Origin: Psychroserpens sp. Hel_I_66
Lineage (GTDB): Bacteria > Bacteroidota > Bacteroidia > Flavobacteriales > Flavobacteriaceae
Reading direction: 5' to 3'
NCBI RefSeq assembly: GCF_000799465.1
Contig: NZ_JUGU01000001.1
Location: forward strand, 1-64,000
DNA: 64,000 bases
The position numbers were made by a program, and so were the translations under genes. The first letter of the stretch is position 1. Every line of letters starts with the position of its first letter. Positions 18,056-25,641 of the stretch are shown in pieces. The notes under the pieces are model-generated. The model searched no databases. It worked only from the letters and a program-made list of their open reading frames with translations, and was not told where the DNA came from.

Positions 18056-19573
18056 TCATACTAAAGAATGTCGTGTCATAGCTTCTGGTTGTTGTACACC
18101 AATGAGCTTTAATATTGTTGGCGCGATATCTCCCAAAATTCCGTCCTTTATCGTTAATTTCTCATTATCAATTAAGATAACAGGTACAGGATTGGTTGTA
18201 TGTGCTGTATTTGGTGATCCATCTGGATTAATCATGGTTTCACAATTACCATGATCTGCAATTAAGATTGTTGTATAATTATTGTCCAAAGCGGTTTCAA
18301 CAACTTTTTTCACACAAATATCAACAGCTTCGCAGGCTTTTATAGCTGCTTCCATAACACCTGTATGACCAACCATATCACCATTCGCAAAATTTAGACA
18401 TACAAAATCTACATCGCCTTTTTTAAGTTCTGGTAAAAGGGCTTCTGTAAGTTCAAAAGCACTCATTTCTGGTTGTAAATCGTAAGTTGCTACTTTTGGC
18501 GAGTTTCTTAGTAATCTAGTTTCACCTTTAAAAGGAGCTTCTTGTCCGCCAGAAAAGAAAAAAGTGACGTGTGGGTATTTTTCAGTTTCGGCAATTCTAA
18601 TTTGTGTTTTGTTATGTCTTTCGAGGACTTCTCCTAAGGTATCGGTAAGATTGTCTTTATTGAAAACTACATTAATCCCATTGTACGAATCATCATAATT
18701 GGTCAATGTCACGTAATGTAAATTAAGTTTATGCATATTTTGCTCATGGAAATCTTGTTGTGATAGTGCTTCGGTTAGTTCTCGACCTCGATCTGTTCTA
18801 AAATTGAAAAAGATTACAACATCTCCATCTTTGATCGTAGTAATAGGTTCATCTTGCTTGTTGACCATTACGATAGGTTTGATGAATTCATCTGTTACCT
18901 GATTATCGTAGTTGTTTTCAATAGATTCTGTTGCCGATTGTGAATGCGCACCCATACCATTTACCATAGCATCGTAAGCGAGTTTTATACGTTCCCAACG
19001 TTTATCTCTATCCATTGCATAATAACGTCCTGTAATTGTTGCGAGTTGGGTGTTTGTGTTTTTAATATGTGATTCTAATGAAGTGATAAAGCCAAATCCA
19101 GATTTTGGATCTACGTCTCTTCCGTCTGTAAACGCATGTATGTAAGAATTTTTTATTCCGAAGTTATTAGCAGCATCAATCAATCCAAACAGGTGGTTGA
19201 TATGGGAATGAACACCTCCATCACTAACCAGACCTAAAAAATGAATTGGTTTATTATTGGATTTCGCATAGTTGAATGCATCAACCAAAACTTGCTCATC
19301 CTTTAATGTGTCATTTTGAATAGCTAAATTTAATTTAACCAAATCCTGGTACACAATTCTACCAGCACCTAAGTTCATGTGTCCTACTTCGCTATTTCCC
19401 ATTTGCCCTTCTGGGAGACCAACGTGCAAACCGTCTGTTCTTAAGGTGGCATTTGAATAGTTATGATACAATGAATCTATGTAAGGTGTGTTTGCATTGT
19501 CTATTGCAGAAACTTTTGGGTCTGGAGACATTCCCCATCCATCCAAAATCATTAAGATAACTTTCTTGTTCAT
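18056..19573 (-). CDS. gpmI: 2,3-bisphosphoglycerate-independent phosphoglycerate mutase
   Basis: A 505-residue cytoplasmic glycolytic enzyme that interconverts 3- and 2-phosphoglycerate using two manganese ions. Family features are LMILDGWGMSP at the N-terminus, the phosphorylated Ser in MGNSEVGHMNLGAGR, GLVSDGGVHSH, DGRDVDP, FFNFRTDRGREL, FANGDMVGHTG and ADHGNCE near the C-terminus. Length is normal. A -7-like TATCTTTG box is present upstream at 19603-19596. The downstream gene has its own promoter, so gpmI is probably monocistronic. Confidence 0.97.
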   Translation of the reverse strand: MNKKVILMILDGWGMSPDPKVSAIDNANTPYIDSLYHNYSNATLRTDGLHVGLPEGQMGNSEVGHMNLGAGRIVYQDLVKLNLAIQNDTLKDEQVLVDAFNYAKSNNKPIHFLGLVSDGGVHSHINHLFGLIDAANNFGIKNSYIHAFTDGRDVDPKSGFGFITSLESHIKNTNTQLATITGRYYAMDRDKRWERIKLAYDAMVNGMGAHSQSATESIENNYDNQVTDEFIKPIVMVNKQDEPITTIKDGDVVIFFNFRTDRGRELTEALSQQDFHEQNMHKLNLHYVTLTNYDDSYNGINVVFNKDNLTDTLGEVLERHNKTQIRIAETEKYPHVTFFFSGGQEAPFKGETRLLRNSPKVATYDLQPEMSAFELTEALLPELKKGDVDFVCLNFANGDMVGHTGVMEAAIKACEAVDICVKKVVETALDNNYTTILIADHGNCETMINPDGSPNTAHTTNPVPVILIDNEKLTIKDGILGDIAPTILKLIGVQQPEAMTRHSLV

Positions 19574-19838
19574 TATGATGATTTTTATAAAAAATCAAAG
19601 ATAAAAGTTTAATACCGGATAACTAAAAATGAGAATACAAAATATTTACTATTACCAATAATTGATGTATTTGTATGCAATAGATTGCCAATTATTCTCT
19701 TTTTGTGAAACTCTTAACATATTTGTTTGCAAACAGTTAAAAAAACGTTATTACTTTTTTTATGGTGTAACACTTCAAGGATTTTGTCGTCTCTTTAGTA
19801 TAATCAAAAAACAATCAATTAATTTAAAATCTTTCATC

Positions 19839-20222
19839 ATGAAAAAATCAGCAGTAATTATCGCAATCGCATTAGGGTTTTCATTCACATCCTTAAATGC
19901 AACAAACAACATTTTACCAACGTCAACTTATGATACAGTAACTAAAAAAGTGGTTGATCCATTTTGTATTTCAATTGTAAAAGGAGACTTTGATACTGTT
20001 AAAAAACTAATTGATTTAGGCCAGGACGTTAACAAAAAATCAAATGGTCTAACTCCAGCAATGTATGCTGCAAAATACAACAGATTGGATATCTTAAAGT
20101 TGCTTGTTGAAAAAGGAGCAAAATTAGAATTAAAGTCAACTAAAGGAGTAACAGCACTAGTTTTTGCAGAACGCTCCAACGCAAAGGATGTATTGGCATA
20201 CATCAAAGGTTTAGAATCTTAA
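19839..20222 (+). CDS. Small exported ankyrin-repeat protein
   Basis: A 127-residue protein with an N-terminal signal peptide (MKKSAVIIAIALGFSFTSLNA). Residues about 45-125 hold two to three ankyrin repeats (GDFDTVKKLIDLGQDVN, GLTPAMYAAKYNRLDILKLLVEKGA, KGVTALVFAERS). The upstream frame is open to 19662, but the signal peptide fixes the start at 19839. It probably acts in the periplasm as a protein-binding module. The long AT-rich leader (19574-19838) contains no other gene that I can see. A strong hairpin lies downstream at 20268-20293. Confidence 0.85.
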   Translation: MKKSAVIIAIALGFSFTSLNATNNILPTSTYDTVTKKVVDPFCISIVKGDFDTVKKLIDLGQDVNKKSNGLTPAMYAAKYNRLDILKLLVEKGAKLELKSTKGVTALVFAERSNAKDVLAYIKGLES

Positions 20223-20259
20223 AACATACATGTCTTATTAAGACAATTATTTGAGTTAG

Positions 20260-20403
20260 TTAGTTAGAAAACGCGTCATTTATGACGCGTTTTGTATTTT
20301 CTGGATTTGGATGTGTGCTTTGCAATTCTGGAAGTCGATTAAGTAAGGCAGCAGCATTTAAAATTTCCAATTCCCATTGTTGATTTAGCTGTTGGTAATG
20401 AAT
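20260..20403 (-). other. In-frame open tail after the M15 peptidase stop codon
   Basis: Directly after the TGA of the peptidase gene the same frame stays open for 47 codons up to a TAA at 20260-20262. The translation is protein-like (YQQLNQQWELEILNAAALLN, then RLPELQSTHPNPENTKRV). There is no ATG, GTG or TTG at its beginning. It may be a decayed gene remnant, a read-through extension or chance. The terminator hairpin at 20268-20293 lies inside it. Confidence 0.4.
20268..20293. terminator. Bidirectional terminator hairpin
   Basis: The perfect 11-base stem aaaacgcgtca / tgacgcgtttt has a 4-base loop and is followed by a T-rich stretch on the plus strand. It lies between the convergent ankyrin and M15 genes and can serve both. 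Confidence 0.75.
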
Positions 20404-21138
20404 TCACAAAAGTTCTGGATTGATGTCTAAGATATTCTCGTTGAGATAGTCAATTATGAATTCTTCGGAAAAATGCTCACATCCCATTAATTGCTCAGAA
20501 TTAATAATAGTTCTCAAGTCCAGTTTTTGATAGGCTTTCAAATAGTGAAGTGAAAGTGGTTTGTAGCTGTAATGCCAAGGTTCATATTTAAAGCCTTTTC
20601 TGTCTTTATCATTTGTGTACACCAGATAAAAACCGAATGAATTGGCGTGATGATCCATCCACGTTTTAAATTTTGAAAAACAGCCAGTTCCTCCAAAGTG
20701 TTTTGGATTCAAAACGTTACCTGGTTGCGATACATTTGCATCTATAAGATCTATATCTGTAGCCCAATGATGTCTCGAAGTGCCAGGTATTGTAGAGTAT
20801 TCGATAATTTTTTTAATACTTTCTTGAGGACTTAAACCTTTATTTATATTTTGTTTGTATTTGCGGTCCCAAATTCTGTTTTGATGTGCAAAATCCCTGT
20901 AGCTCGATACAGCCTGGATATTGATATTGCTTTTTAAGGCCTCTTCGCTCATTTTTAAAAAGGCATCATAGGCTTGTTTTCTTAATTTATATCCGTTGCC
21001 AAAGACTTCAGGGCTACCTTTGCCTATCAATGCGTTGTACGAAATCAAAGCATCATGATCTTGAAATGATATCTGCGGAAGAATCGCTAACCCCAAACCA
21101 AATAGTGTTGAATTTTTTATAAATGTGCTTCTTTTCAT
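20404..21138 (-). CDS. M15 family D-alanyl-D-alanine carboxypeptidase-like protein
   Basis: A 244-residue exported protein with an N-terminal signal region (residues 1-26). The VanY-type core is visible: AVSSYRDFAHQNRIW, then SRHHWATDIDL (metal His and Asp of the SxHxxGxAxD motif, with Ala for Gly and Asp for Ala), and YEPWHYSY (catalytic Glu and metal His). Such zinc enzymes trim the peptide stems of peptidoglycan in the periplasm. The gene is followed by an in-frame open tail and converges on the ankyrin gene. The family call is firm; the exact cleavage site is inference. Confidence 0.9.
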   Translation of the reverse strand: MKRSTFIKNSTLFGLGLAILPQISFQDHDALISYNALIGKGSPEVFGNGYKLRKQAYDAFLKMSEEALKSNINIQAVSSYRDFAHQNRIWDRKYKQNINKGLSPQESIKKIIEYSTIPGTSRHHWATDIDLIDANVSQPGNVLNPKHFGGTGCFSKFKTWMDHHANSFGFYLVYTNDKDRKGFKYEPWHYSYKPLSLHYLKAYQKLDLRTIINSEQLMGCEHFSEEFIIDYLNENILDINPELL

Positions 21139-21244
21139 AATATCTTTGTGACTACATAATGTGTGCCATTATTTTTTGGTTTTTTAAGTAATCACGAAAT
21201 CAAACTTAATCAAAAAAAGTTGTTTTCACTTTAAATTTATTTCA

Positions 21245-21670
21245 ATGTCCTACCAATTTAAAATCCTAGAAAAATCTCGTATTGATGAGATTATTCCTTT
21301 AGTGCAAGAGCTTACGAGTTTTAAGGTTTCCGAAGCATTATTAAAAGAGCGTTTTGCCGAAATGGTTACCCAAAATTATGAATGTGCAGTAATTTGTGAT
21401 GGTGATAAACTGATTGGAGTTTCTGGTATGTGGTTTTGTACGAGACATTATGTTGGCAAAACCGTTGAGATTGATCATGTTTACATTGAGGCATCTTACA
21501 GAAACAAGGGTTTGGGAAAAACTTTTTTAGATTGGCTTTATAACTATGCAAAATCAAAAGGTTGCACAACGGTTGAGTTAAATACATATGTTCAAAATTA
21601 CCCGTCCCACAAATTTTACTATAACGAGGGTTTTGAAATTTTAGGCTATCATTTTTTAAAGAAATTTTAA
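21245..21670 (+). CDS. GNAT family N-acetyltransferase
   Basis: A 141-residue cytoplasmic acyl-CoA-dependent transferase. The acetyl-CoA binding motif A is seen at residues about 82-100 (HVYIEASYRNKGLGKTFLDW, with the R/Q-x-x-G-x-G/A pattern as RNKGLG). A motif B-like segment follows (GCTTVELNTYVQNYPSHKFYYNEGFEILGYHF). The substrate is unknown. It is a single gene immediately upstream of tRNA-Gly, which has its own promoter. Confidence 0.9.
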   Translation: MSYQFKILEKSRIDEIIPLVQELTSFKVSEALLKERFAEMVTQNYECAVICDGDKLIGVSGMWFCTRHYVGKTVEIDHVYIEASYRNKGLGKTFLDWLYNYAKSKGCTTVELNTYVQNYPSHKFYYNEGFEILGYHFLKKF

Positions 21671-21678
21671 TTTTTTTA

Positions 21679-21709
21679 TTGGCAGAAGTTAGAGTTATTT
21701 CTATATTTG
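21679..21709 (+). promoter_or_regulatory. Promoter of tRNA-Gly (TTG-N20-TATATTTG)
   Basis: TTG at 21679-21681 and TATATTTG at 21702-21709 are separated by 20 bases. The mature tRNA 5' end is 11 bases downstream. Both boxes match the Bacteroidetes consensus. Confidence 0.65.
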
Positions 21710-21719
21710 CCACAGGAAT

Positions 21720-21792
21720 GCGAGAGTAGCTCAGTTGGTAGAGCGTCAGCCTTCCAAGCTGAATGTCGCCAGTTCGAACCTGGTCTCTCGCT
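21720..21792 (+). tRNA. tRNA-Gly (anticodon UCC)
   Basis: A 73-base cloverleaf: acceptor stem gcgagag / ctctcgc, a D arm with the conserved ctcagttggtagag core, anticodon stem tcagc / gctga around loop cttccaa (anticodon TCC, reading GGA), and a T arm gccagttcgaacctggt region containing TTCGAAC. The discriminator base is T. CCA is not encoded. It lies between the GNAT gene and pepE. Confidence 0.96.
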
Positions 21793-21823
21793 CAAAAGCT
21801 TTATCTTAATTGATGAAGCTTTT

Positions 21824-22531
21824 TTATTTCAAATCACTTAAATCACTCTCAGTTTTAATTTCATAAGGTTCTTGGTCGTATTTAAAAATGCGAGCATCTA
21901 AAGTTCCTTTTAATGTAATTGTATCTCCTTTAACCTCTAGCCAGCTACCTTCTCGAATCCCAACAACGGGTTGTGTATTGAATTTATGAAACTCCTTAAT
22001 TCTAGTTTCGCGCGTTTCTCCCATGTGTTTGCTGGTTGGATCTGGATCCAAATAGTGCGGATTGATATTAAAGGGCACAAAACCAAAGGTCTTAAAACTT
22101 GGCGGATATACGATTGGCATATCATTGGTCGTGTTAATCGTAAGTCCGCAAATATTGCTTCCAGCACTTGTGCCAAGGTAAGGTGTTCCGTTTTTGACTT
22201 CGGTTTTTATAGTATCAATCAAATCATTTCTGTAGAGTTGATTGACTAAAACAAACGTATTGCCACCTCCAGTAAAAATCCCTTTTGCATTTTTAATAGC
22301 TTCTTTTGGATTTTCAAATTCATGAATGCCTTTGGCTGTTTTTCCTATTTTCTTAAAAGCGACGTTCACTCTTGTTGTGTACTCGTCATGGGTAATTCCG
22401 CTAGGTCTTGCGTATGGGATGAATAAAATTTCCGAAGTATCCTTAAAAAAAACACGCAGTTCATCAAGTAAATAATCTAAAGGTTCGCCACCGTGAATCG
22501 TTGATGTACTCGCTATAATTATATTTTTCAT
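21824..22531 (-). CDS. pepE: Dipeptidase E (S51 family)
   Basis: A 235-residue cytoplasmic serine peptidase that cleaves N-terminal Asp from Asp-X dipeptides. The family's nucleophile motif GTSAGSN is present, preceded by the GIFTGGGNTFVLVNQL glycine loop. Also present are FVPFNINPHYLD (His of the catalytic site) and GIREGSWL. Length agrees with E. coli PepE. It is convergent with tRNA-Gly. Cyanophycinase-like relatives are less likely because the length and the INPHY motif fit PepE. Confidence 0.93.
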   Translation of the reverse strand: MKNIIIASTSTIHGGEPLDYLLDELRVFFKDTSEILFIPYARPSGITHDEYTTRVNVAFKKIGKTAKGIHEFENPKEAIKNAKGIFTGGGNTFVLVNQLYRNDLIDTIKTEVKNGTPYLGTSAGSNICGLTINTTNDMPIVYPPSFKTFGFVPFNINPHYLDPDPTSKHMGETRETRIKEFHKFNTQPVVGIREGSWLEVKGDTITLKGTLDARIFKYDQEPYEIKTESDLSDLK

Positions 22532-22683
22532 TGGTTTTAATTTATTGTAAATTTATGTAATCCCTTTTAAAGGTTTAATAAATACTTTGTCAATAGATAA
22601 ACTAATTTAACAAAAGTTTAAACAGGCATTATTACAAATTTAAGTTTTCAAATCTTTTATTTACTCTTCTAAAAAAACTAAAT

Positions 22684-23496
22684 ATGAAAAAACTATTACT
22701 ATTGGTACTCTTATGTACATCGATTTCTATGACTTCACAAACGTTTAAAAGAGTAGAGGTTGATGGTAAAATTATTGTTGAAGGCGATGACGTTGAAGGC
22801 ATAACGGTATTTAATACCTCCACAAATAAAGGCGTCATTACTAATAAGAATGGTGAATTTAAAATAGAAGTTGCAGAAAATGATTTTATTGAATTTCGCG
22901 CGTTGCAATACCAAAATTTTGATATGCAAATCAATGCAGCTATCATAAAATCAAAACGCATGCGTGTATTTTTAATTGAAGAAATCAACAAACTGGATGA
23001 GATTTTGGTCTTGACAAAAGGGTTGACTGGCGAATTGCAAACCGATGTTGCAACTGTTAAAACCTTCAATCCTAAACTCGATGCACTTTACTTCGGAATT
23101 AAAAAAAGTGACCAATATGAATTTACAGATGATCCACGTTCTTCAGTGGATAATCAAGTGATGCACTCCCAATCTGAAACTATGGTAAATGGTTTGAACA
23201 TTGTAAATGTTGTGGATCAACTGTTATTGCCATTATTTAGATCTAAGGTTGAGGATAAAGAACGCGCAGGAGTTCCTGACGTACCGGTAAGCGATATAAA
23301 ATATTACTTTGGATCTGAGTTTATTGTAGATAATTTTGATATTCCACCATATCGCGTCGAAGAATTTATAAATTACGTTGAAAATGACGAAACCTTCGAT
23401 TTCTCATTGCTTAATTATGGTAAAGAATTAGAATTTCTTGAGCTACTTTACGAGAAAAGTCAGGAATTTTTGAAAACAGATAGTGGTAAGGATTAA
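22684..23496 (+). CDS. CarboxypepD_reg-like exported protein, paralogue 1
   Basis: A 270-residue protein with a signal peptide (ends SMTSQ). Residues about 22-100 form a carboxypeptidase-regulatory-like beta-sandwich (VDGKIIVEGDDVEGITVFNTSTNKGVITNKNGEF), which is followed by LDEILVLTKGLTGELQTDV. The C-terminal 150 residues are a helical domain of unknown function. It is the first of three tandem related genes; the next frame starts 14 bases inside its 3' end. It is probably periplasmic or associated with the outer membrane. The function is not known. Confidence 0.85.
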   Translation: MKKLLLLVLLCTSISMTSQTFKRVEVDGKIIVEGDDVEGITVFNTSTNKGVITNKNGEFKIEVAENDFIEFRALQYQNFDMQINAAIIKSKRMRVFLIEEINKLDEILVLTKGLTGELQTDVATVKTFNPKLDALYFGIKKSDQYEFTDDPRSSVDNQVMHSQSETMVNGLNIVNVVDQLLLPLFRSKVEDKERAGVPDVPVSDIKYYFGSEFIVDNFDIPPYRVEEFINYVENDETFDFSLLNYGKELEFLELLYEKSQEFLKTDSGKD

Positions 23497-24250
23497 ATTT
23501 TTTCTGTTTAGTATCCTTTTTTTGTGTTCTTCGGAAATTTTAGCCCAAACAGAAAATATAAAAGGAAAAATTATTGCAAGTGGTGACTTGGTTGGTATAC
23601 ATATCATAAATAAGACCGCAGGCAAGTTTACAATTACTAATGATTTTGGTGAATTTGAGATACCAGCAAAACTTAACGATACAATTCTTGTTTCTGGAGT
23701 TGAATATGTTCCAAAAGAGATTATTGTTGATGATATTTCCATGCAAGCCAAACAGCTGGTCATAAACTTAGAAGTTAATCTCAATGTTTTGGATGAGGTG
23801 GTGGTTGGTAAAATATTAACTGGTGACCTTATGACAGATATTGAAAATAGCGAGGCCAAACGAGAAATGAATTTTTATGATTTAGGCATTCCAGGTTATA
23901 CAGGACCTAGAAAAACCCAGAGCGAAAGGCGATTGTATGAAGCTCAATCTGGAGGAGGTCTAGTGCCACTCAACCCGTTGATAAATTGGATAACCGGTAG
24001 GACGAAACGCCTAAAAGAGCAAATAGAGAGAGAAGAGATTGGTATTGCGATTAATGAGGCAAAAGCTAAATACGCAAAAGTAATCTTTGAAGATGAGCCA
24101 TTTAGCGAAACATTACAGAACGAGTACTTCTATTTTTGTGGAGACGACCCTAGTTTTAAAACATTAAGTGATGTGGGTAACGAGCTTGTTATGCTTCAAT
24201 TTTTAAAAGAAAAACTGGAAGCCTTTAAAATACATCTTGAAAAAAAATAG
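23483..24250 (+). CDS. CarboxypepD_reg-like exported protein, paralogue 2 (GTG start)
   Basis: A 255-residue protein starting with GTG (MVRIKFFLFSILFLCSSEILAQ is the signal peptide), overlapping the previous gene by 14 bases. The same layout as its neighbours is seen: a regulatory-like beta domain (IKGKIIASGDLVGIHIINKT), then LDEVVVGKILTGDLMTDI, then a motif shared with paralogue 3 (DLGIPGYTGPRKTQSERRLYEA), then TGRTKRLKEQI and a C-terminal helical part. No ATG is available at a sensible place. The overlap suggests coupled translation. Confidence 0.85.
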   Translation: MVRIKFFLFSILFLCSSEILAQTENIKGKIIASGDLVGIHIINKTAGKFTITNDFGEFEIPAKLNDTILVSGVEYVPKEIIVDDISMQAKQLVINLEVNLNVLDEVVVGKILTGDLMTDIENSEAKREMNFYDLGIPGYTGPRKTQSERRLYEAQSGGGLVPLNPLINWITGRTKRLKEQIEREEIGIAINEAKAKYAKVIFEDEPFSETLQNEYFYFCGDDPSFKTLSDVGNELVMLQFLKEKLEAFKIHLEKK

Positions 24251-25034
24251 CTACATATTATTAGTCTTTTTAATACTTATTGGTTTTAAAGCTAAAGCGC
24301 AAATTGTTGAATTGAAAGGTCAAATAGCTGCAAATTCAGATTTGGGACGTATTCATGTTCTCAATATAACTGCTCAAGAATTTACCGTTACAAATGAGGA
24401 TGGTAAATTTACAGTACTAGCCAGATTAAATGATACGATACTGTTTTCTAGTGTTCAGTACATTCCAAAAAATGTAGTGGTTACAGATTCTATTTTAAAA
24501 AAGAGATTTATTTCCATCCAGCTTTTAGATCGGGTAACAGAATTAGATGAGGTCTTAGTTGGTAAAGTGCTCACCGGAAATTTACTTTTAGATATAGGTA
24601 ATAGTGAGGCTCAACGGGATATTAACTTTTATGATGTTGGTATTCCTGGCTATACGGGAAAGCCCAAAACTCAAAAAGAGCGCAAGTTATATGAGGCAGA
24701 TGCAGGTAAGTCTATTGTAATTGCTCCATTATTTGTTGGGATTAATATTCATAAAATATTAAATAAAATTTCGGGAAGAACAAAAAAACTAAAATACGCT
24801 GTAAAGTTAGAGGAGCAAGAGAATTGTTTAAATAAATTTAAGTCGGAATTTTCAAGTTTACTGTTTTCAGATTATGAAATTGAAGACCACTTAAAAATAG
24901 ATTTTTTTTATTTTGTTGCAGAAGACCCAAATTTTGAAACACTTTGTAAAAGTGGTAATGATTTGGAAATCTATGAATTTCTGCTGAAAAAACTATACAC
25001 ATCTAATGATGAATTACTAGAATCAAAAGACTGA
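24237..25034 (+). CDS. CarboxypepD_reg-like exported protein, paralogue 3 (TTG start)
   Basis: A 265-residue protein starting with TTG at 24237 (signal peptide MKKNSYILLVFLILIGFKAKA), again overlapping the gene before by exactly 14 bases. It holds a beta domain (LKGQIAANSDLGRIHVLNIT), LDEVLVGKVLTGNLLLDI, the shared DVGIPGYTGKPKTQKERKLYEA motif and SGRTKKLKYAV. It is most similar to paralogue 2. The three genes make one operon. The shared GIPGYTG motif could be a conserved interaction site, but this is inference. Confidence 0.85.
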   Translation: MKKNSYILLVFLILIGFKAKAQIVELKGQIAANSDLGRIHVLNITAQEFTVTNEDGKFTVLARLNDTILFSSVQYIPKNVVVTDSILKKRFISIQLLDRVTELDEVLVGKVLTGNLLLDIGNSEAQRDINFYDVGIPGYTGKPKTQKERKLYEADAGKSIVIAPLFVGINIHKILNKISGRTKKLKYAVKLEEQENCLNKFKSEFSSLLFSDYEIEDHLKIDFFYFVAEDPNFETLCKSGNDLEIYEFLLKKLYTSNDELLESKD

Positions 25035-25120
25035 CAACTTGATAGGGATGAGATTTTATTAACACTTTTTAAGAGTAAAAATTTTTATAAAATAGCTATT
25101 TTTACGACATATTGATTTCT

Positions 25121-25621
25121 ATGAACTTTTTAAAAATCACTTTTTTAGCTTTAATAATCCCTGTGTTTATGTCATCTGTACATAAATACTATGTGAGTGT
25201 CACACAATTAAGCTATGTTAAGGAGAAAAAATCGGTTCAGCTTATTTCTCGTATTGATATTTCAGATTTAGAATTAACGCTTCAAAAGCGCTATGACAAA
25301 AACATAAAGATGACCACTATAGATGAAAAGCCTATGGTTGAAGATTATCTAAAAAAGTACCTTACCCAAAAAATCAGCATTAAGATTAATACTAAAGAAA
25401 CTCCTTTTGTTTATTTGGGTAGAGAATATAAAAATGACCTCTTAGTGTGTTATCTGGAGATTGAGAATGTCGAAGATATTTCAACAATAGAAATCAGTAA
25501 TAGTTTGCTATTTGAGTTGTTTCCAGAGCAAAAAAATATTGTTAAGACTAAGATAAATTCCGAAGTAAATAATTTAATTTTTACAAAGAATGATAATGAC
25601 CAATATTTAAATTTTAAATAA
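25121..25621 (+). CDS. DUF6702 family protein
   Basis: A 166-residue exported protein. The frame is open from a TTG at 25112, but the ATG at 25121 gives a good signal peptide (MNFLKITFLALIIPVFMSS). The mature part starts HKYYVSVTQLSYV, typical of this Bacteroidetes family, and is mostly beta strands. It is found just upstream of the M1 peptidase gene with 20 bases between, an arrangement I recall from other flavobacteria, so a joint periplasmic role is likely. The mechanism is unknown. Confidence 0.8.
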   Translation: MNFLKITFLALIIPVFMSSVHKYYVSVTQLSYVKEKKSVQLISRIDISDLELTLQKRYDKNIKMTTIDEKPMVEDYLKKYLTQKISIKINTKETPFVYLGREYKNDLLVCYLEIENVEDISTIEISNSLLFELFPEQKNIVKTKINSEVNNLIFTKNDNDQYLNFK

Positions 25622-25641
25622 TTAACCACTTAATAACTTCT

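Noticed and set aside
20404..21138. Tat signal peptide on the M15 protein
   Set aside because: The N-terminus has KRSTFIK but not an RR pair at the right place, so an ordinary signal is more likely.
23443..23859. Antisense frame across the junction of the tandem paralogues
   Set aside because: It lies wholly opposite two genes with clear signal peptides and domains, and has no family-like motifs.
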